NCBI RefSeq assembly: GCF_009711085.1
Contig: NZ_WMKA01000003.1
Span: 62,001-126,000 of the forward strand
DNA length: 64,000 nucleotides
Source: Cellulosimicrobium composti
Lineage (GTDB): Bacteria; Actinomycetota; Actinomycetes; Actinomycetales; Cellulomonadaceae
Direction: 5' to 3'
The notes under the pieces are model-generated. The model saw nothing but the letters and a program-made list of their open reading frames with translations. It did not search any database and was not told where the DNA came from. Below are positions 44,620 through 53,612 of this stretch, piece by piece. Made by a program: the position numbers and the translations under genes. The first letter of the stretch is position 1, and each line of letters starts with the position of its first letter.

Positions 44620-46224
44620 TCAGACGAGGTCGCGGACCGCCGCGTACTGCTCGCGGATCGCCGGGACCGGGTCGGCCTCGACCACCGTGGCCGACGACGC
44701 GGCCCAGGTGGGCGGTGCGACGTCGCCCGGGTCGGCACCCGCGGACCGTGCCGCGTGCGCGGCGAGGACCCACGCCGCCTGGCGCGCGGCGCCGTCGGCC
44801 ACGTACTCGCCGGGCTCGGGCACGGTGACCGGCAGCCCGAGGACCTGCGGCGCGATGCGCCGCACCGCCTCGGACTGCGCGCCGCCGCCGATGAGCTGCA
44901 CGCGCTCGACCGTCACGCCCAGGGCGCGCAGCGCGTCCAGGCCGTCGGCGAGCCCGCAGAGCATGCCCTCGACGTAGGCGCGCGCGAGGTGCTCCGGCGT
45001 CGACGTGCCGAGCCGGATCCCGTGCAGCGTGCCCGTCGCGTCGGGGCGGTTCGGCATGCGCTCGCCCTCCAGGTACGGCACGAGCACGAGCCCGTCCGCG
45101 CCGGGCGGCGCCTGGAGCGCGAGGCGCGAGAGGCCCGCGTGGTCGACCCCGAGCACGGCGCGCGCGGCGTCGAGCACGCGGCTCGCGTTGAGCGTCACCG
45201 CGAGCAGCAGGTACCGGCCGGTCGCGTCGGAGAACCCGTTGACCAGGCCCGACCCGTCGGCCGTGCGGTCGTCCGTCACGGCGGACACGACGCCCGACGT
45301 GCCGATCGACACCGCGACGTCGCCCGCGACCATGCCGAGGCCGAGCGCGGCCCCCGCGTTGTCGCCCGCGCCGGGGCCGAGGAGCGCGCCGCCCTCGACG
45401 GCCGACCCGGCGACCGAGGGGTGCGCGACGCCCGCGGACGCGGACGGCGCGACCACGCGCGGCAGCACGACGTCGGTGCGCCCGAACGCGCGCTCCAGCA
45501 GGTCGAGGCGGTAGGCGCCCCGCCCGTCGTCGCCGTCGTCGCGCGTCGCGTCGTAGTACCCCGTGCCCGACGCGTCGGACGCGTCGGTGACGAGCGCGTC
45601 GAGGTCCGGGCCGAGCGGCGCGGACGGGTCGCCCGCCGGGCCGTAGCCCGCGATGCGCCACGTGAGCCAGTCGTGCGGCAGCGCGACGGCCGCGACGCGC
45701 GCGGCGTTCTCCGGCTCGGCGTCGCGCAGCCAGCGCAGCTTGGTCACGGTGAGCGACGCCACGGGCACGGAGCCGATCGCGTCGGCCCACGCCTGCGCGC
45801 CCGCCTCGTCCGCGGACACGACGCGGTCGTGCGCGTCCGGGACGTCCTCGGCGAGGCGGGCCTCGCCGAGCTCACGGATCAGGTCGCGCGCCGCGGGCGC
45901 CGAGCGCGTGTCGTTCCACAGGAGCGCGTCGCGCACGACGTTCCCGTCGGCGTCGAGCGCGACGAGCCCGTGCTGCTGCCCGCCGACGGCGAGCGCCGCG
46001 ACGTCGTCGAGCCCGCCCGCGGCGGACGCGGCCTCACGGAACGCGTCCCACCACGCGTCGGGGTGCACCTCGGTGCCGTCGGGGTGCTTCGCGGACCCGG
46101 TGCGCACGAGCGCGCCCGTCTCCGCGTCGCGCACGACGACCTTGCAGGACTGCGTGGACGTGTCGACACCGGCGACGAGCGTGCGCTCGCCGCCGGCGTC
46201 CGACGTCCTGGCGTCGGCGGCCAC
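44620..46224 (-). CDS. xylB: Xylulokinase
   Basis: 534 residues. FGGY kinase phosphorylating D-xylulose to xylulose 5-phosphate. N-terminal [17 protein letters not shown], central [17 protein letters not shown] and C-terminal [23 protein letters not shown] are family motifs. GTG start one base after the xylA stop, without its own Shine-Dalgarno, so translation is coupled. Second gene of the xylAB operon. Confidence 0.95.
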   Translation of the reverse strand: MAADARTSDAGGERTLVAGVDTSTQSCKVVVRDAETGALVRTGSAKHPDGTEVHPDAWWDAFREAASAAGGLDDVAALAVGGQQHGLVALDADGNVVRDALLWNDTRSAPAARDLIRELGEARLAEDVPDAHDRVVSADEAGAQAWADAIGSVPVASLTVTKLRWLRDAEPENAARVAAVALPHDWLTWRIAGYGPAGDPSAPLGPDLDALVTDASDASGTGYYDATRDDGDDGRGAYRLDLLERAFGRTDVVLPRVVAPSASAGVAHPSVAGSAVEGGALLGPGAGDNAGAALGLGMVAGDVAVSIGTSGVVSAVTDDRTADGSGLVNGFSDATGRYLLLAVTLNASRVLDAARAVLGVDHAGLSRLALQAPPGADGLVLVPYLEGERMPNRPDATGTLHGIRLGTSTPEHLARAYVEGMLCGLADGLDALRALGVTVERVQLIGGGAQSEAVRRIAPQVLGLPVTVPEPGEYVADGAARQAAWVLAAHAARSAGADPGDVAPPTWAASSATVVEADPVPAIREQYAAVRDLV

Positions 46225-46225
46225 G

Positions 46226-47407
46226 TCAGCCGATGAGGTGCTCGAGCGCGAGCTGGTTGAGGCGCACGAAGCCGAAGTCGCGGTTCGCCGCGGCGTCGAC
46301 GTCGAACTCCTCGTACGCGCTGCGGTCCGCGAGCAGGTCCGCGACGGTCTCGCCGTCGCCGAGCGTCGGCTGGCCGAGCTCGAACACGCCGGAGTGCGCG
46401 AACGCCTCCTGGACGCGGCTGTCGGCGCGGTACGCCGCGGCCTTGCGCGCGAGCAGGCGGTACGTCTCCATGTTGGCGCGCGCGGAGTCCCACACGCCGA
46501 CCTCGTTCTCGGTGCGCGACGGCTTGTAGTCGAAGTGGCGCGGGCCCGTGTAGGTGGGGCCGCCGTTCGGGAAGCCGTTCTCGAGCAGGTCGACCGTGAA
46601 GAACGCCGAGAGCAGGTCGCCGTGCCCGAACACGAGGTCCTGGTCGAACTTGATCGAGCGCTGGCCGTTGAGGTCGATGTGGAAGAGCTTGCCCGCCCAC
46701 AGGGCCTGCGCGAGGCCGTGCGTGTAGTTGAGGCCCGCCATCTGCTCGTGGCCCGTCTCCGGGTTGAGGCCCACGATGTCGCCGTTGTCGAGCTTCGCGA
46801 TGAGCCCGAGCGCGTGGCCGATGGTCGGCAGGAAGATGTCGCCGCGGGGCTCGTTCGGCTTGGGCTCGAGCGCGATCTTGAGGTCGTAGCCCCTCTCCTT
46901 GATGTACGCCGCGGTGAGGTCGATGCCCTCGGCGTAGCGCTCGTGCGCGGAGTGCAGGTCCTTGGCGCCGTCGTACTCGGTGCCCTCGCGGCCGCCCCAC
47001 ATGACGAACGTCTTGGCGCCGAGCTCGGCGGTGAGGTCGACGTTGCGCAGCACCTTGCGCAGCGCGTAGCGGCGCACGCCGCGGTCGTTGGACGTGAGGC
47101 CGCCGTCCTTGAACACGGGGTGGCTGAACAGGTTGGTCGTCACCATCTCGATGACGAGGCCGGTGTCCTCCGCGGCCTGGCGCACCGCGGCGAGGCGCTT
47201 GGAGCGCTCCTCGTCGTCCGCGCCGAACGGGACCACGTCGTCGTCGTGGAACGTGAAGCCCCACGCGCCGAGGTCCGCGAGGCGGCGCACCGACTCGGCC
47301 GGGTCGAGCGCCGGGCGGCTCGCGCTGCCAAACTGGTCCTGCGCCGTCCAGCCCACGGTCCACAGACCGAAGGAGAAGTTGATGTCCTGGGTGGTCTCGT
47401 CGGCCAC
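46226..47407 (-). CDS. xylA: Xylose isomerase
   Basis: 393 residues, the size of actinobacterial class I enzymes. D-xylose to D-xylulose in the cytoplasm, using two divalent metals. Active-site segments are [14 protein letters not shown], the metal ligands in [35 protein letters not shown], and [18 protein letters not shown] start with AGGAG upstream. Its promoter (TTGACC-17-TAAGTT) lies in the 98-bp gap with the divergent ROK regulator gene. Confidence 0.97.
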   Translation of the reverse strand: MADETTQDINFSFGLWTVGWTAQDQFGSASRPALDPAESVRRLADLGAWGFTFHDDDVVPFGADDEERSKRLAAVRQAAEDTGLVIEMVTTNLFSHPVFKDGGLTSNDRGVRRYALRKVLRNVDLTAELGAKTFVMWGGREGTEYDGAKDLHSAHERYAEGIDLTAAYIKERGYDLKIALEPKPNEPRGDIFLPTIGHALGLIAKLDNGDIVGLNPETGHEQMAGLNYTHGLAQALWAGKLFHIDLNGQRSIKFDQDLVFGHGDLLSAFFTVDLLENGFPNGGPTYTGPRHFDYKPSRTENEVGVWDSARANMETYRLLARKAAAYRADSRVQEAFAHSGVFELGQPTLGDGETVADLLADRSAYEEFDVDAAANRDFGFVRLNQLALEHLIG

Positions 47408-47472
47408 GGTGTCTCCTCGTCGAGAGGGCCGGGAGGACGACGTCGACCCGGCCTATTTATGTCTTACGGCTG

Positions 47473-47501
47473 AACTTATCCGCCCGGGTCGGTAAGGTCA
47501 A
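47473..47501 (-). promoter_or_regulatory. xylA promoter overlapping the ROK-gene promoter
   Basis: On the minus strand -35 TTGACC (47496-47501), 17-bp spacer, -10 TAAGTT (47473-47478). On the plus strand TAAGGT (47493-47498) stands seven bases before the ROK GTG and overlaps the xylA -35. Confidence 0.6.
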
Positions 47502-47505
47502 GACC

Positions 47506-48735
47506 GTGAACCGCAGCGCCGCGACCCGGTCGGGTCCTCCAGCAGCCCGGCAGGCCACGCTGCGCGAGCACAACCTCGCGCTCGTCGCCCGCGCGGTCTT
47601 CGAGGCGTCGCGGCCCTGCTCGCGGGCCGACATCGCCGCCGCGAGCGGCCTCACCCGCGCGACCGTCTCGACGCTCGTCGACCGCCTCGTCGCCGCGGGC
47701 ATCGTGGCCGAGCTCCCGCCCGCCACGCCCCAGCGCGCCGGCCGCCCCGCGGTGCCGCTGGCCCCCGCGCCGCGCTCCCTCGTGGGACTCGGCCTCGAGG
47801 TCAACGTCGACTACCTCGGCGGCCGCGTCCTCGACCTCACCGGCACCGTCGTCGCCGAGCACGTCGACCCCGACGACCTGCACGACAGCGACCCGGCCGA
47901 AGTCCTCGGACGGCTCGGACGCATCGCGCAGGACCTCCTCGCGTCGGTCCGCGCCGAGGGCATGACCGTCGCGGGCGCCCGGCTCGCGCTGCCCGGCCTC
48001 GTCGACACGCGCGCGGGGCGGCTCGAGGTCGCGCCCAACCTCGGCTGGTCCCACCTCGACCCCGTGCAGCTGCTCGGCCTCGACCCTGACGTCCCCGTCG
48101 AGATCGGCAACGAGGCCAAGCTCGCCGCGCTCGCCCAGGCGGGCCGCGGCGTCGTGCTCGACGACGCGACCGGCACCGCGCCGTCGACCTTCCTCTACGT
48201 CTCGGGCGACGTGGGCATCGGGTCCGCGATCGTCGTCGACCGGCGCCTCTTCCACGGGCAGCACGGGTGGACGGGCGAGGTCGGGCACGTCGTCGTCGAC
48301 CCGGGCGGGCCGCGCTGCCGCTGCGGCGCGACGGGCTGCCTCGAGCAGTACGCCGGCAAGGACGCGCTGCTGCGCGGCGCCGGCCTGCCGGTCGACGCGG
48401 ACACCGGCGCGCTCGTCGCGGCGCTCGACGCCGGCGAGCCCCGCGCGCTCGCCGCGGTCGAGCGGGCCGGGACCGCGCTCGGGAGCGCGCTCGCCGGCTA
48501 CGTGAACCTCGTGGACATCGACACCGTCCTGCTCGGCGGCATCTACCCCGCTCTCCTGCCGTACCTGCGCGCCGCGGCCGAGGCCGAGCTGCGCGCCCGC
48601 GTCCTCGCCGCACCCTGGACCGACGTCGTGCTGCTGGCGGCCCCCGTGGGCGACCACGCGGCGCTCACGGGCGGCGCGCGCGAGGTGCTGCGCCACGTCG
48701 TGGAGGAGCCGAGCGCCTGGGTCGGCGAGGACTGA
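47506..48735 (+). CDS. ROK-family transcriptional regulator, XylR type
   Basis: 409 residues. An N-terminal MarR-like winged helix (RADIAAASGLTRATVSTLVDRLVAAG) precedes a ROK sugar-kinase-like domain with the zinc-binding CRCGATGCLEQ and the GEVGHVVVD motif. Divergent from xylAB, so most likely the xylose repressor. GTG start with TAAGGT seven bases upstream and no ribosome site: probably leaderless. Converges on the GH51 gene, 3 bp between stops. Confidence 0.93.
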   Translation: MNRSAATRSGPPAARQATLREHNLALVARAVFEASRPCSRADIAAASGLTRATVSTLVDRLVAAGIVAELPPATPQRAGRPAVPLAPAPRSLVGLGLEVNVDYLGGRVLDLTGTVVAEHVDPDDLHDSDPAEVLGRLGRIAQDLLASVRAEGMTVAGARLALPGLVDTRAGRLEVAPNLGWSHLDPVQLLGLDPDVPVEIGNEAKLAALAQAGRGVVLDDATGTAPSTFLYVSGDVGIGSAIVVDRRLFHGQHGWTGEVGHVVVDPGGPRCRCGATGCLEQYAGKDALLRGAGLPVDADTGALVAALDAGEPRALAAVERAGTALGSALAGYVNLVDIDTVLLGGIYPALLPYLRAAAEAELRARVLAAPWTDVVLLAAPVGDHAALTGGAREVLRHVVEEPSAWVGED

Positions 48736-48738
48736 CCC

Positions 48739-50265
48739 TCAGGCCGGCACGACCCCGAGCGCGGCCCACGACAGCGCGGGCAGCGTGAGGCGCACCTCGC
48801 CGTCCTCGACCCGGACGTCGAGCTCGCGCAGGCCCACGGGCTGCGCGTCGCGCGTGTTCGTCACGAAGCGGTCGTGGCCCTCGGGGACCGTGAGCACGAC
48901 GGCGTCGTGCGCGCCCCGCAGCGCGCCGTGCGCCCCCGCGAGCGTCACCTCGACCGGGTTCTCGGGGTCGCGGTTGACGCAGAACACCTCGACGCGGTCG
49001 CCCGCCGTCGTCGCGGCGACGTCGACGACGGGCACGTCCCCGTACGCGTCGGTCGGGACGGTCGGGCACTCGGCCGCGACGCGCAGCGCCGCCCCGCGGG
49101 CGCGCGCCGCCGTGACGGCGAACGGCCAGAAGATCGTCTGACGCCACGCGTCCGCGTCCGGCTCGGTGCGGATCGGCGCGATGACGTTGACGAGCTGCGC
49201 CTGGTTGGCCATCGTCACGCGGTCGGCGTGCCGCACGAGGGAGTTGAGCAGGCTCCCGACCACGACCGCGTCGGCCACCGCGTACTCGTCCTCGATGATG
49301 CGCGGCGCGACGTTCCACGCGCCCGTGAGCAGCGGCTCCTTGTCCTGCTCGTTGAACCGGTCGAGGTACCAGACGTTCCACTCGTCGACGCTGATGCCGA
49401 GGCGGCGGCCCTGCATGCGCTCGCCGAGCGCGGCCTCCTCCTCGTCGAGGATCGCGGCGACGGTCTCGATGTACCGGTCGAGGCCGACGCCGGACGCGAG
49501 GAACGACGCGAGGTCGCCGGGCTTCTCCTCGTAGTACGCGTGCAGCGACACGTGGTCCACGAGTCCCGCCGTGAGGCGCACGACCTCGCGCTCCCACTCC
49601 CCGAACGTCGGCTGGTCCGCCGACGACGACCCGGCCGCGACGAGCTCGACCGTCGGGTCGACGAACCGCATGAGGCGCGCCGTCTCCGCGGCGAGGCGCC
49701 CGTACTCGTGCGCGGTCTTGTGCCCGATCTGCCAGTCGCCGTCCATCTCGTTGCCGAGGCACCACAGGCGGAAGCCGAACGGGTCGGCCGCGCCGTTCGC
49801 GCGGCGCTGGTCCGACAGCGCGGTGCCGCCCGGGTGGTTGCAGTACTCGAGGAGCTGGGCCGCCTCGGCGGCGCCGCGCGTGCCGAGGTTGACGGCCATC
49901 ATGACCTCGAGGCCCGCACGCTCGGCCCAGCCCGCGAACTCGTGCAGGCCCACCTGGTTCGTCTCGATGCTGTGCCACGCGGCGTCGAGCCGCACGGGCC
50001 GCTCGTCGCGCGGACCCACGGAGTCCTCCCAGCGGAACCCGGAGACGAAGTTCCCCCCGGGGTAGCGCACGACGGTCGCGCCGAGCTCGCGCACGAGCGC
50101 GAGGACGTCGCCGCGGAACCCGTCGGCGTCGGCGGACGGGTGCTGCGGGTCGTGGATGCCCCCGTAGACGCACCGGCCCATGTGCTCGACGAACGTCCCG
50201 AACACGCGCGGGGACAGGTCCCCCACGACGTCGGTCGGGTCGATCCGGATGCGTGCGTGCGTCAT
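48739..50265 (-). CDS. abfA: GH51 alpha-L-arabinofuranosidase
   Basis: 508 residues, no signal peptide: an intracellular enzyme clipping terminal alpha-L-arabinofuranose from oligosaccharides. TIM barrel plus C-terminal beta domain. The acid/base is Glu173 (CLGNEMDGDW) and the nucleophile Glu295 (SVDEWNVWY). The ATG at 50265 follows GAGGA. Downstream of a LacI gene on the same strand, separated by 94 bp with an 18-bp tandem repeat; probably co-transcribed. Fits removal of arabinose from imported galacto-oligosaccharides. Confidence 0.95.
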   Translation of the reverse strand: MTHARIRIDPTDVVGDLSPRVFGTFVEHMGRCVYGGIHDPQHPSADADGFRGDVLALVRELGATVVRYPGGNFVSGFRWEDSVGPRDERPVRLDAAWHSIETNQVGLHEFAGWAERAGLEVMMAVNLGTRGAAEAAQLLEYCNHPGGTALSDQRRANGAADPFGFRLWCLGNEMDGDWQIGHKTAHEYGRLAAETARLMRFVDPTVELVAAGSSSADQPTFGEWEREVVRLTAGLVDHVSLHAYYEEKPGDLASFLASGVGLDRYIETVAAILDEEEAALGERMQGRRLGISVDEWNVWYLDRFNEQDKEPLLTGAWNVAPRIIEDEYAVADAVVVGSLLNSLVRHADRVTMANQAQLVNVIAPIRTEPDADAWRQTIFWPFAVTAARARGAALRVAAECPTVPTDAYGDVPVVDVAATTAGDRVEVFCVNRDPENPVEVTLAGAHGALRGAHDAVVLTVPEGHDRFVTNTRDAQPVGLRELDVRVEDGEVRLTLPALSWAALGVVPA

Positions 50266-50305
50266 GGTCCTCGTTTCCGGGGTGCTCGTGCCGGCGGGGT
50301 CGGGC

Positions 50306-50359
50306 GGGTCGGGTCGGTCGGGTGGGTCGGGTCGGTCGGGTGGGTCGGGTCGGTCGGGG
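50306..50359. repeat. Three tandem 18-bp G-rich repeats
   Basis: Unit GGGTCGGGTCGGTCGGGT at 50306-50323, 50324-50341 and 50342-50359 (last base differs). It fills the gap between the LacI stop (50360) and the GH51 leader. The plus strand has many GGG runs and could form a G-quadruplex; the transcript of the minus-strand genes would be C-rich here. Confidence 0.85.
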
Positions 50360-51439
50360 TCAGGCGGACGGTGCGGCGGGGGGCCGGGCGGTGCTCGCGC
50401 GCTCCACGAGCCGCGTCGGGACGAGGCGCGTCCCCGTCTCGACGACGCCCTCGCGCACCTGGCGCAGCACCTGGTCGACGAGCCGGCGCCCGACCTCGGC
50501 GAAGTCCTGGTGGACGGTCGTGAGCGGGGGCAGGAACTCGCTCGACTCCGGCAGGTCGTCGAACCCGACGACGCTCACGTCCTGCGGCACGCGGCGGCCG
50601 GAGTCGTGCAGCGCGCGCACGAGGCCGAGCGCCATCTGGTCGTTCGCGGCGAACACCGCCGTGAGGTCGTCGCGGCGCGCGAGGCGCAGCCCGGCCTCGT
50701 ACCCGGACGTCGCGGACCAGTCGCCGCGCTCGATCGGGGGCACCGCGCGGCCGACCTCCTCGAGCGTCGCGCGCCACGCCGACGCGCGCCGCTCGGCGGC
50801 GAAGGACGCCGCAGGCCCGGCCAGGTGGTGCACGGTCTCGTGCCCGAGGCGGAGCAGGTGCTGCACGGCCTGGCGCGTGCCGTCGGCCTGGTCGGTGTCC
50901 ACGACGGCGTACTTCTCGCCCGCGTCGGAGTCGGCGACGACCACGACGACGCCGGGCGGGAGGCTCACCTGCGCGACGTCGAGGAGGTGCACCTCCATGA
51001 GCAGGATGATCGCGTCGACCGCGAGCTCCCCGAGGCGCGTGAACGCGCCGTGCACGCCGCTCTGCGTGGGGGCCGCGACCGGGATGACGGTGATCGCGTA
51101 GCCCTCGGCGGCCGCGGACGTCGCGATCGCCTCGAGCGTGCGGACGTTGCCCGTGGTCGCGAGCGAGAAGAGGATCACGCCGATGGTGCGGAAGGACCCG
51201 CTCTTGAGGGCGCGCGCCGCGCTGTTGGGCCGGTAGCCGAGCTCGGCCATCGCCGCGAGCACGCGGGTGCGCGTCGCCTCGACGACCCCGGGGTGGCCGT
51301 TGGACACACGGGAGACGGTCTGCGCCGAGACGCCGGCGACGCGCGCGACGTCGGCCATCGACACGCGCCGCGCCGTGCGGAGGGCGATCCCCCCGCGGCG
51401 CGTCAGGGCGGTCGTCTCGTCGTCGAGCCCGTCGGTCAT
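50360..51439 (-). CDS. LacI-family regulator of the galactan/arabinan locus
   Basis: 359 residues from the ATG at 51439 (an upstream in-frame ATG at 51529 would run across the operator). Helix-turn-helix SMADVARVAGVSAQTVSRVS begins near residue 27, hinge YRPNSAARALKSG. The sugar-binding core has QSGVHGAFTRLGE and VVGFDDLPESSEFLPPLTTVHQDF. Divergent from the importer operon; two 14-bp palindromes lie between. Probably senses a galacto- or arabinogalacto-oligosaccharide. Confidence 0.92.
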   Translation of the reverse strand: MTDGLDDETTALTRRGGIALRTARRVSMADVARVAGVSAQTVSRVSNGHPGVVEATRTRVLAAMAELGYRPNSAARALKSGSFRTIGVILFSLATTGNVRTLEAIATSAAAEGYAITVIPVAAPTQSGVHGAFTRLGELAVDAIILLMEVHLLDVAQVSLPPGVVVVVADSDAGEKYAVVDTDQADGTRQAVQHLLRLGHETVHHLAGPAASFAAERRASAWRATLEEVGRAVPPIERGDWSATSGYEAGLRLARRDDLTAVFAANDQMALGLVRALHDSGRRVPQDVSVVGFDDLPESSEFLPPLTTVHQDFAEVGRRLVDQVLRQVREGVVETGTRLVPTRLVERASTARPPAAPSA

Positions 51440-51518
51440 GGCGTCCTCGTCCTCGTCAGGTCGGCGCAGCGCCTGCGCCGGACCGGCGTCCTGGCCGGTC
51501 AGGGACCAGGGTAGGCGA

Positions 51519-51532
51519 TGTTTGCGCAAACA
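51519..51532. promoter_or_regulatory. LacI operator 1, perfect palindrome
   Basis: TGTTTGCGCAAACA, an exact 14-bp palindrome with central CG as expected for LacI-family binding. 85 bp before the permease start. Confidence 0.75.
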
Positions 51533-51553
51533 CCGAACGTCGTGCCATGCTCA

Positions 51554-51567
51554 TGTTTACGCAAACA
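51554..51567. promoter_or_regulatory. LacI operator 2
   Basis: TGTTTACGCAAACA, one base from operator 1, centre-to-centre 35 bp away, which is suitable for paired binding or looping between the divergent promoters. Confidence 0.75.
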
Positions 51568-51616
51568 CGCGGCGACGCCCGATGTCGCCGTCCCCCGATG
51601 GCGAGGACCACAACGC

Positions 51617-52555
51617 ATGACGACGACGTCCCTCCCCGTGGCAGGGCACAAGCCACCGGTCGGCGCCCCCTCGTCCCCACCGGCGCGGCGCCGACGGCGC
51701 TCGTGGGCCGGCTGGGGCTTCGTGGGCCCGTTCATGGCGGTCTTCGCGCTCGTGTTCCTCGCGCCCATCGCGTACTCGATCTACCTCAGCCTGTTCCGCA
51801 CGCAGATGGTGGGCGGGACGCGGTTCGTCGGCCTCGAGAACTACGGCCGGGCGTTCTCCGACCCGCAGTTCTGGGAGGCGCTCGGGCGCGTCGCGCTCTT
51901 CCTCGTGGTGCAGGTGCCGATCATGCTCGGCATCGCGCTCCTCGTCGCGCTCGCGCTCGACAGCGGCCGGCTCTACGGCAAGGCGTTCTTCCGGATCTCG
52001 ATCTTCCTGCCGTACGCGGTGCCCGCGGTCGTCGCCACCCTCATGTGGGGCTTCATGTACGGCACGCGGTTCGGGCTCGTGGGCAACATCAACGACGCGT
52101 TCGGGATCTCCCTGCCCAACCCGCTGTCGCCGGACCTCGTGCTCGCGTCGATCGGCAACATCGTGACCTGGGAGTTCGTGGGCTACAACATGCTCATCTT
52201 CTACTCCGCGCTGCGCGTGATCCCCACGTCGCTCTACGAGGCGGCGGAGCTCGACGGCGCGGGCCAGTGGCGCGTCATCACGGCCATCAAGCTCCCGGCG
52301 ATCCGCGGCGCGCTCGTCATCGCGACGATCTTCTCGATCATCGGGTCGTTCCAGCTCTTCAACGAGCCGAGCATCCTCCAGGCGCTCGCGCCCAACGCGA
52401 TCACGACGTACTTCACGCCGAACCTCTACGCCTACTCGCTGTCCTTCTCGGGCCAGCAGTACAACTACTCGGCCACGGTCGCGATCATCATGGGCGTCGT
52501 CACGATGATCGTCGCCTACGTGGTCCAGCTCCGCGGCATGCGCAAGGAGGCCTGA
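51617..52555 (+). CDS. ABC sugar importer permease, MalF type
   Basis: 312 residues with six transmembrane helices. The EAA loop is YEAAELDGAGQWRVITAIKLP. An N-terminal cytoplasmic Pro/Arg-rich stretch precedes the first helix (FVGPFMAVFALVFLAPIAYS). First gene of permease-permease-SBP-GH42. ATG at 51617 chosen because the reading frame upstream crosses the operators. No ATPase gene nearby. Confidence 0.92.
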   Translation: MTTTSLPVAGHKPPVGAPSSPPARRRRRSWAGWGFVGPFMAVFALVFLAPIAYSIYLSLFRTQMVGGTRFVGLENYGRAFSDPQFWEALGRVALFLVVQVPIMLGIALLVALALDSGRLYGKAFFRISIFLPYAVPAVVATLMWGFMYGTRFGLVGNINDAFGISLPNPLSPDLVLASIGNIVTWEFVGYNMLIFYSALRVIPTSLYEAAELDGAGQWRVITAIKLPAIRGALVIATIFSIIGSFQLFNEPSILQALAPNAITTYFTPNLYAYSLSFSGQQYNYSATVAIIMGVVTMIVAYVVQLRGMRKEA

Positions 52556-52559
52556 GACC

Positions 52560-53501
52560 ATGACCGCCGCGACCCCCACGTCCGCCGCCCCGGCCGCGCG
52601 GACCGCCGCGCGCCCCGTGCGCCTGCGCACCCCGCGCCGCCGCCCCCACTCGGCCGACCACCCGCGCCGCAGCGTGCTGCTCACGGTGCTCACCGGCGTC
52701 GTGCTCGTGTACTCGCTCGTCCCGCTCGTGTGGCTCGTCGTCAACGCGACCAAGACGCAGCCCGACCTGTTCGACAGCTTCGGCCTGTGGTTCGGCGGCG
52801 AGTTCGCGCTGGTCGACAACGTCGTGCAGACCCTGACGTACGACGACGGGATCTTCGTCCGCTGGCTCGGGAACACCCTGCTGTACGTGGTCGTCGGCGC
52901 CGGCGGGGCGACGTTCCTCGCCGTCATGGGGGGCTACGCGCTCGCCAAGTTCGACTTCCCGGGCAAGCGCGGCGTGTTCGCCACGGTGATCGGCGCGGTC
53001 GCCGTGCCCGGCACCGCGCTCGCCGTCCCGACGTTCCTCATGTTCAGCCAGATGGGCCTGACGAACACGCCGTGGGCCGTGATCATCCCGTCGCTCATCT
53101 CGCCGTTCGGTCTCTACCTCATGTGGGTGTACGCGGCCGAGTCGGTGCCCCAGGAGCTCCTCGAGGCGGCCCGCGTCGACGGGGCGAGCGAGGCGCGCAC
53201 GTTCTTCCAGGTGTCGCTCCCGCTGCTCGCCCCCGGGATCGTCACCGTCCTGCTGTTCACGATGGTCGCGACCTGGAACAACTACTTCCTGCCGCTCATC
53301 ATGCTCAAGGACCCCGACTGGTACCCGCTCACGCTCGGCCTCAACGCCTGGAACGCCCAGGCGGCCACGGCCGGCGGGCAGGCGATCTTCAACCTCGTCA
53401 TCACGGGCGCCGTCCTGACGATCCTGCCCCTCGTGATCGCGTTCCTGTTCCTGCAGCGCTACTGGCAGTCCGGCCTCGCCGCCGGCTCGGTCAAGGAGTG
53501 A
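52560..53501 (+). CDS. ABC sugar importer permease, MalG type
   Basis: 313 residues. Six helices; EAA loop is LEAARVDGASEARTFFQVSLPLL. The ATG is 4 bp after the previous stop, and its ribosome site AAGGAGG lies inside the end of the upstream gene. Ends in the usual RYWQSGLAAGSVKE tail of sugar-importer permeases. Confidence 0.93.
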   Translation: MTAATPTSAAPAARTAARPVRLRTPRRRPHSADHPRRSVLLTVLTGVVLVYSLVPLVWLVVNATKTQPDLFDSFGLWFGGEFALVDNVVQTLTYDDGIFVRWLGNTLLYVVVGAGGATFLAVMGGYALAKFDFPGKRGVFATVIGAVAVPGTALAVPTFLMFSQMGLTNTPWAVIIPSLISPFGLYLMWVYAAESVPQELLEAARVDGASEARTFFQVSLPLLAPGIVTVLLFTMVATWNNYFLPLIMLKDPDWYPLTLGLNAWNAQAATAGGQAIFNLVITGAVLTILPLVIAFLFLQRYWQSGLAAGSVKE

Positions 53502-53612
53502 CGGCCCGCCCCCGGACGACGCTCCCGACCGCTCCCCCACCCGGTCCCCGCGACCGCACCCCGCACCACCCGCACCACCCGTCCGTCTGACGACGAAGTG
53601 AGAGGAACCCTC

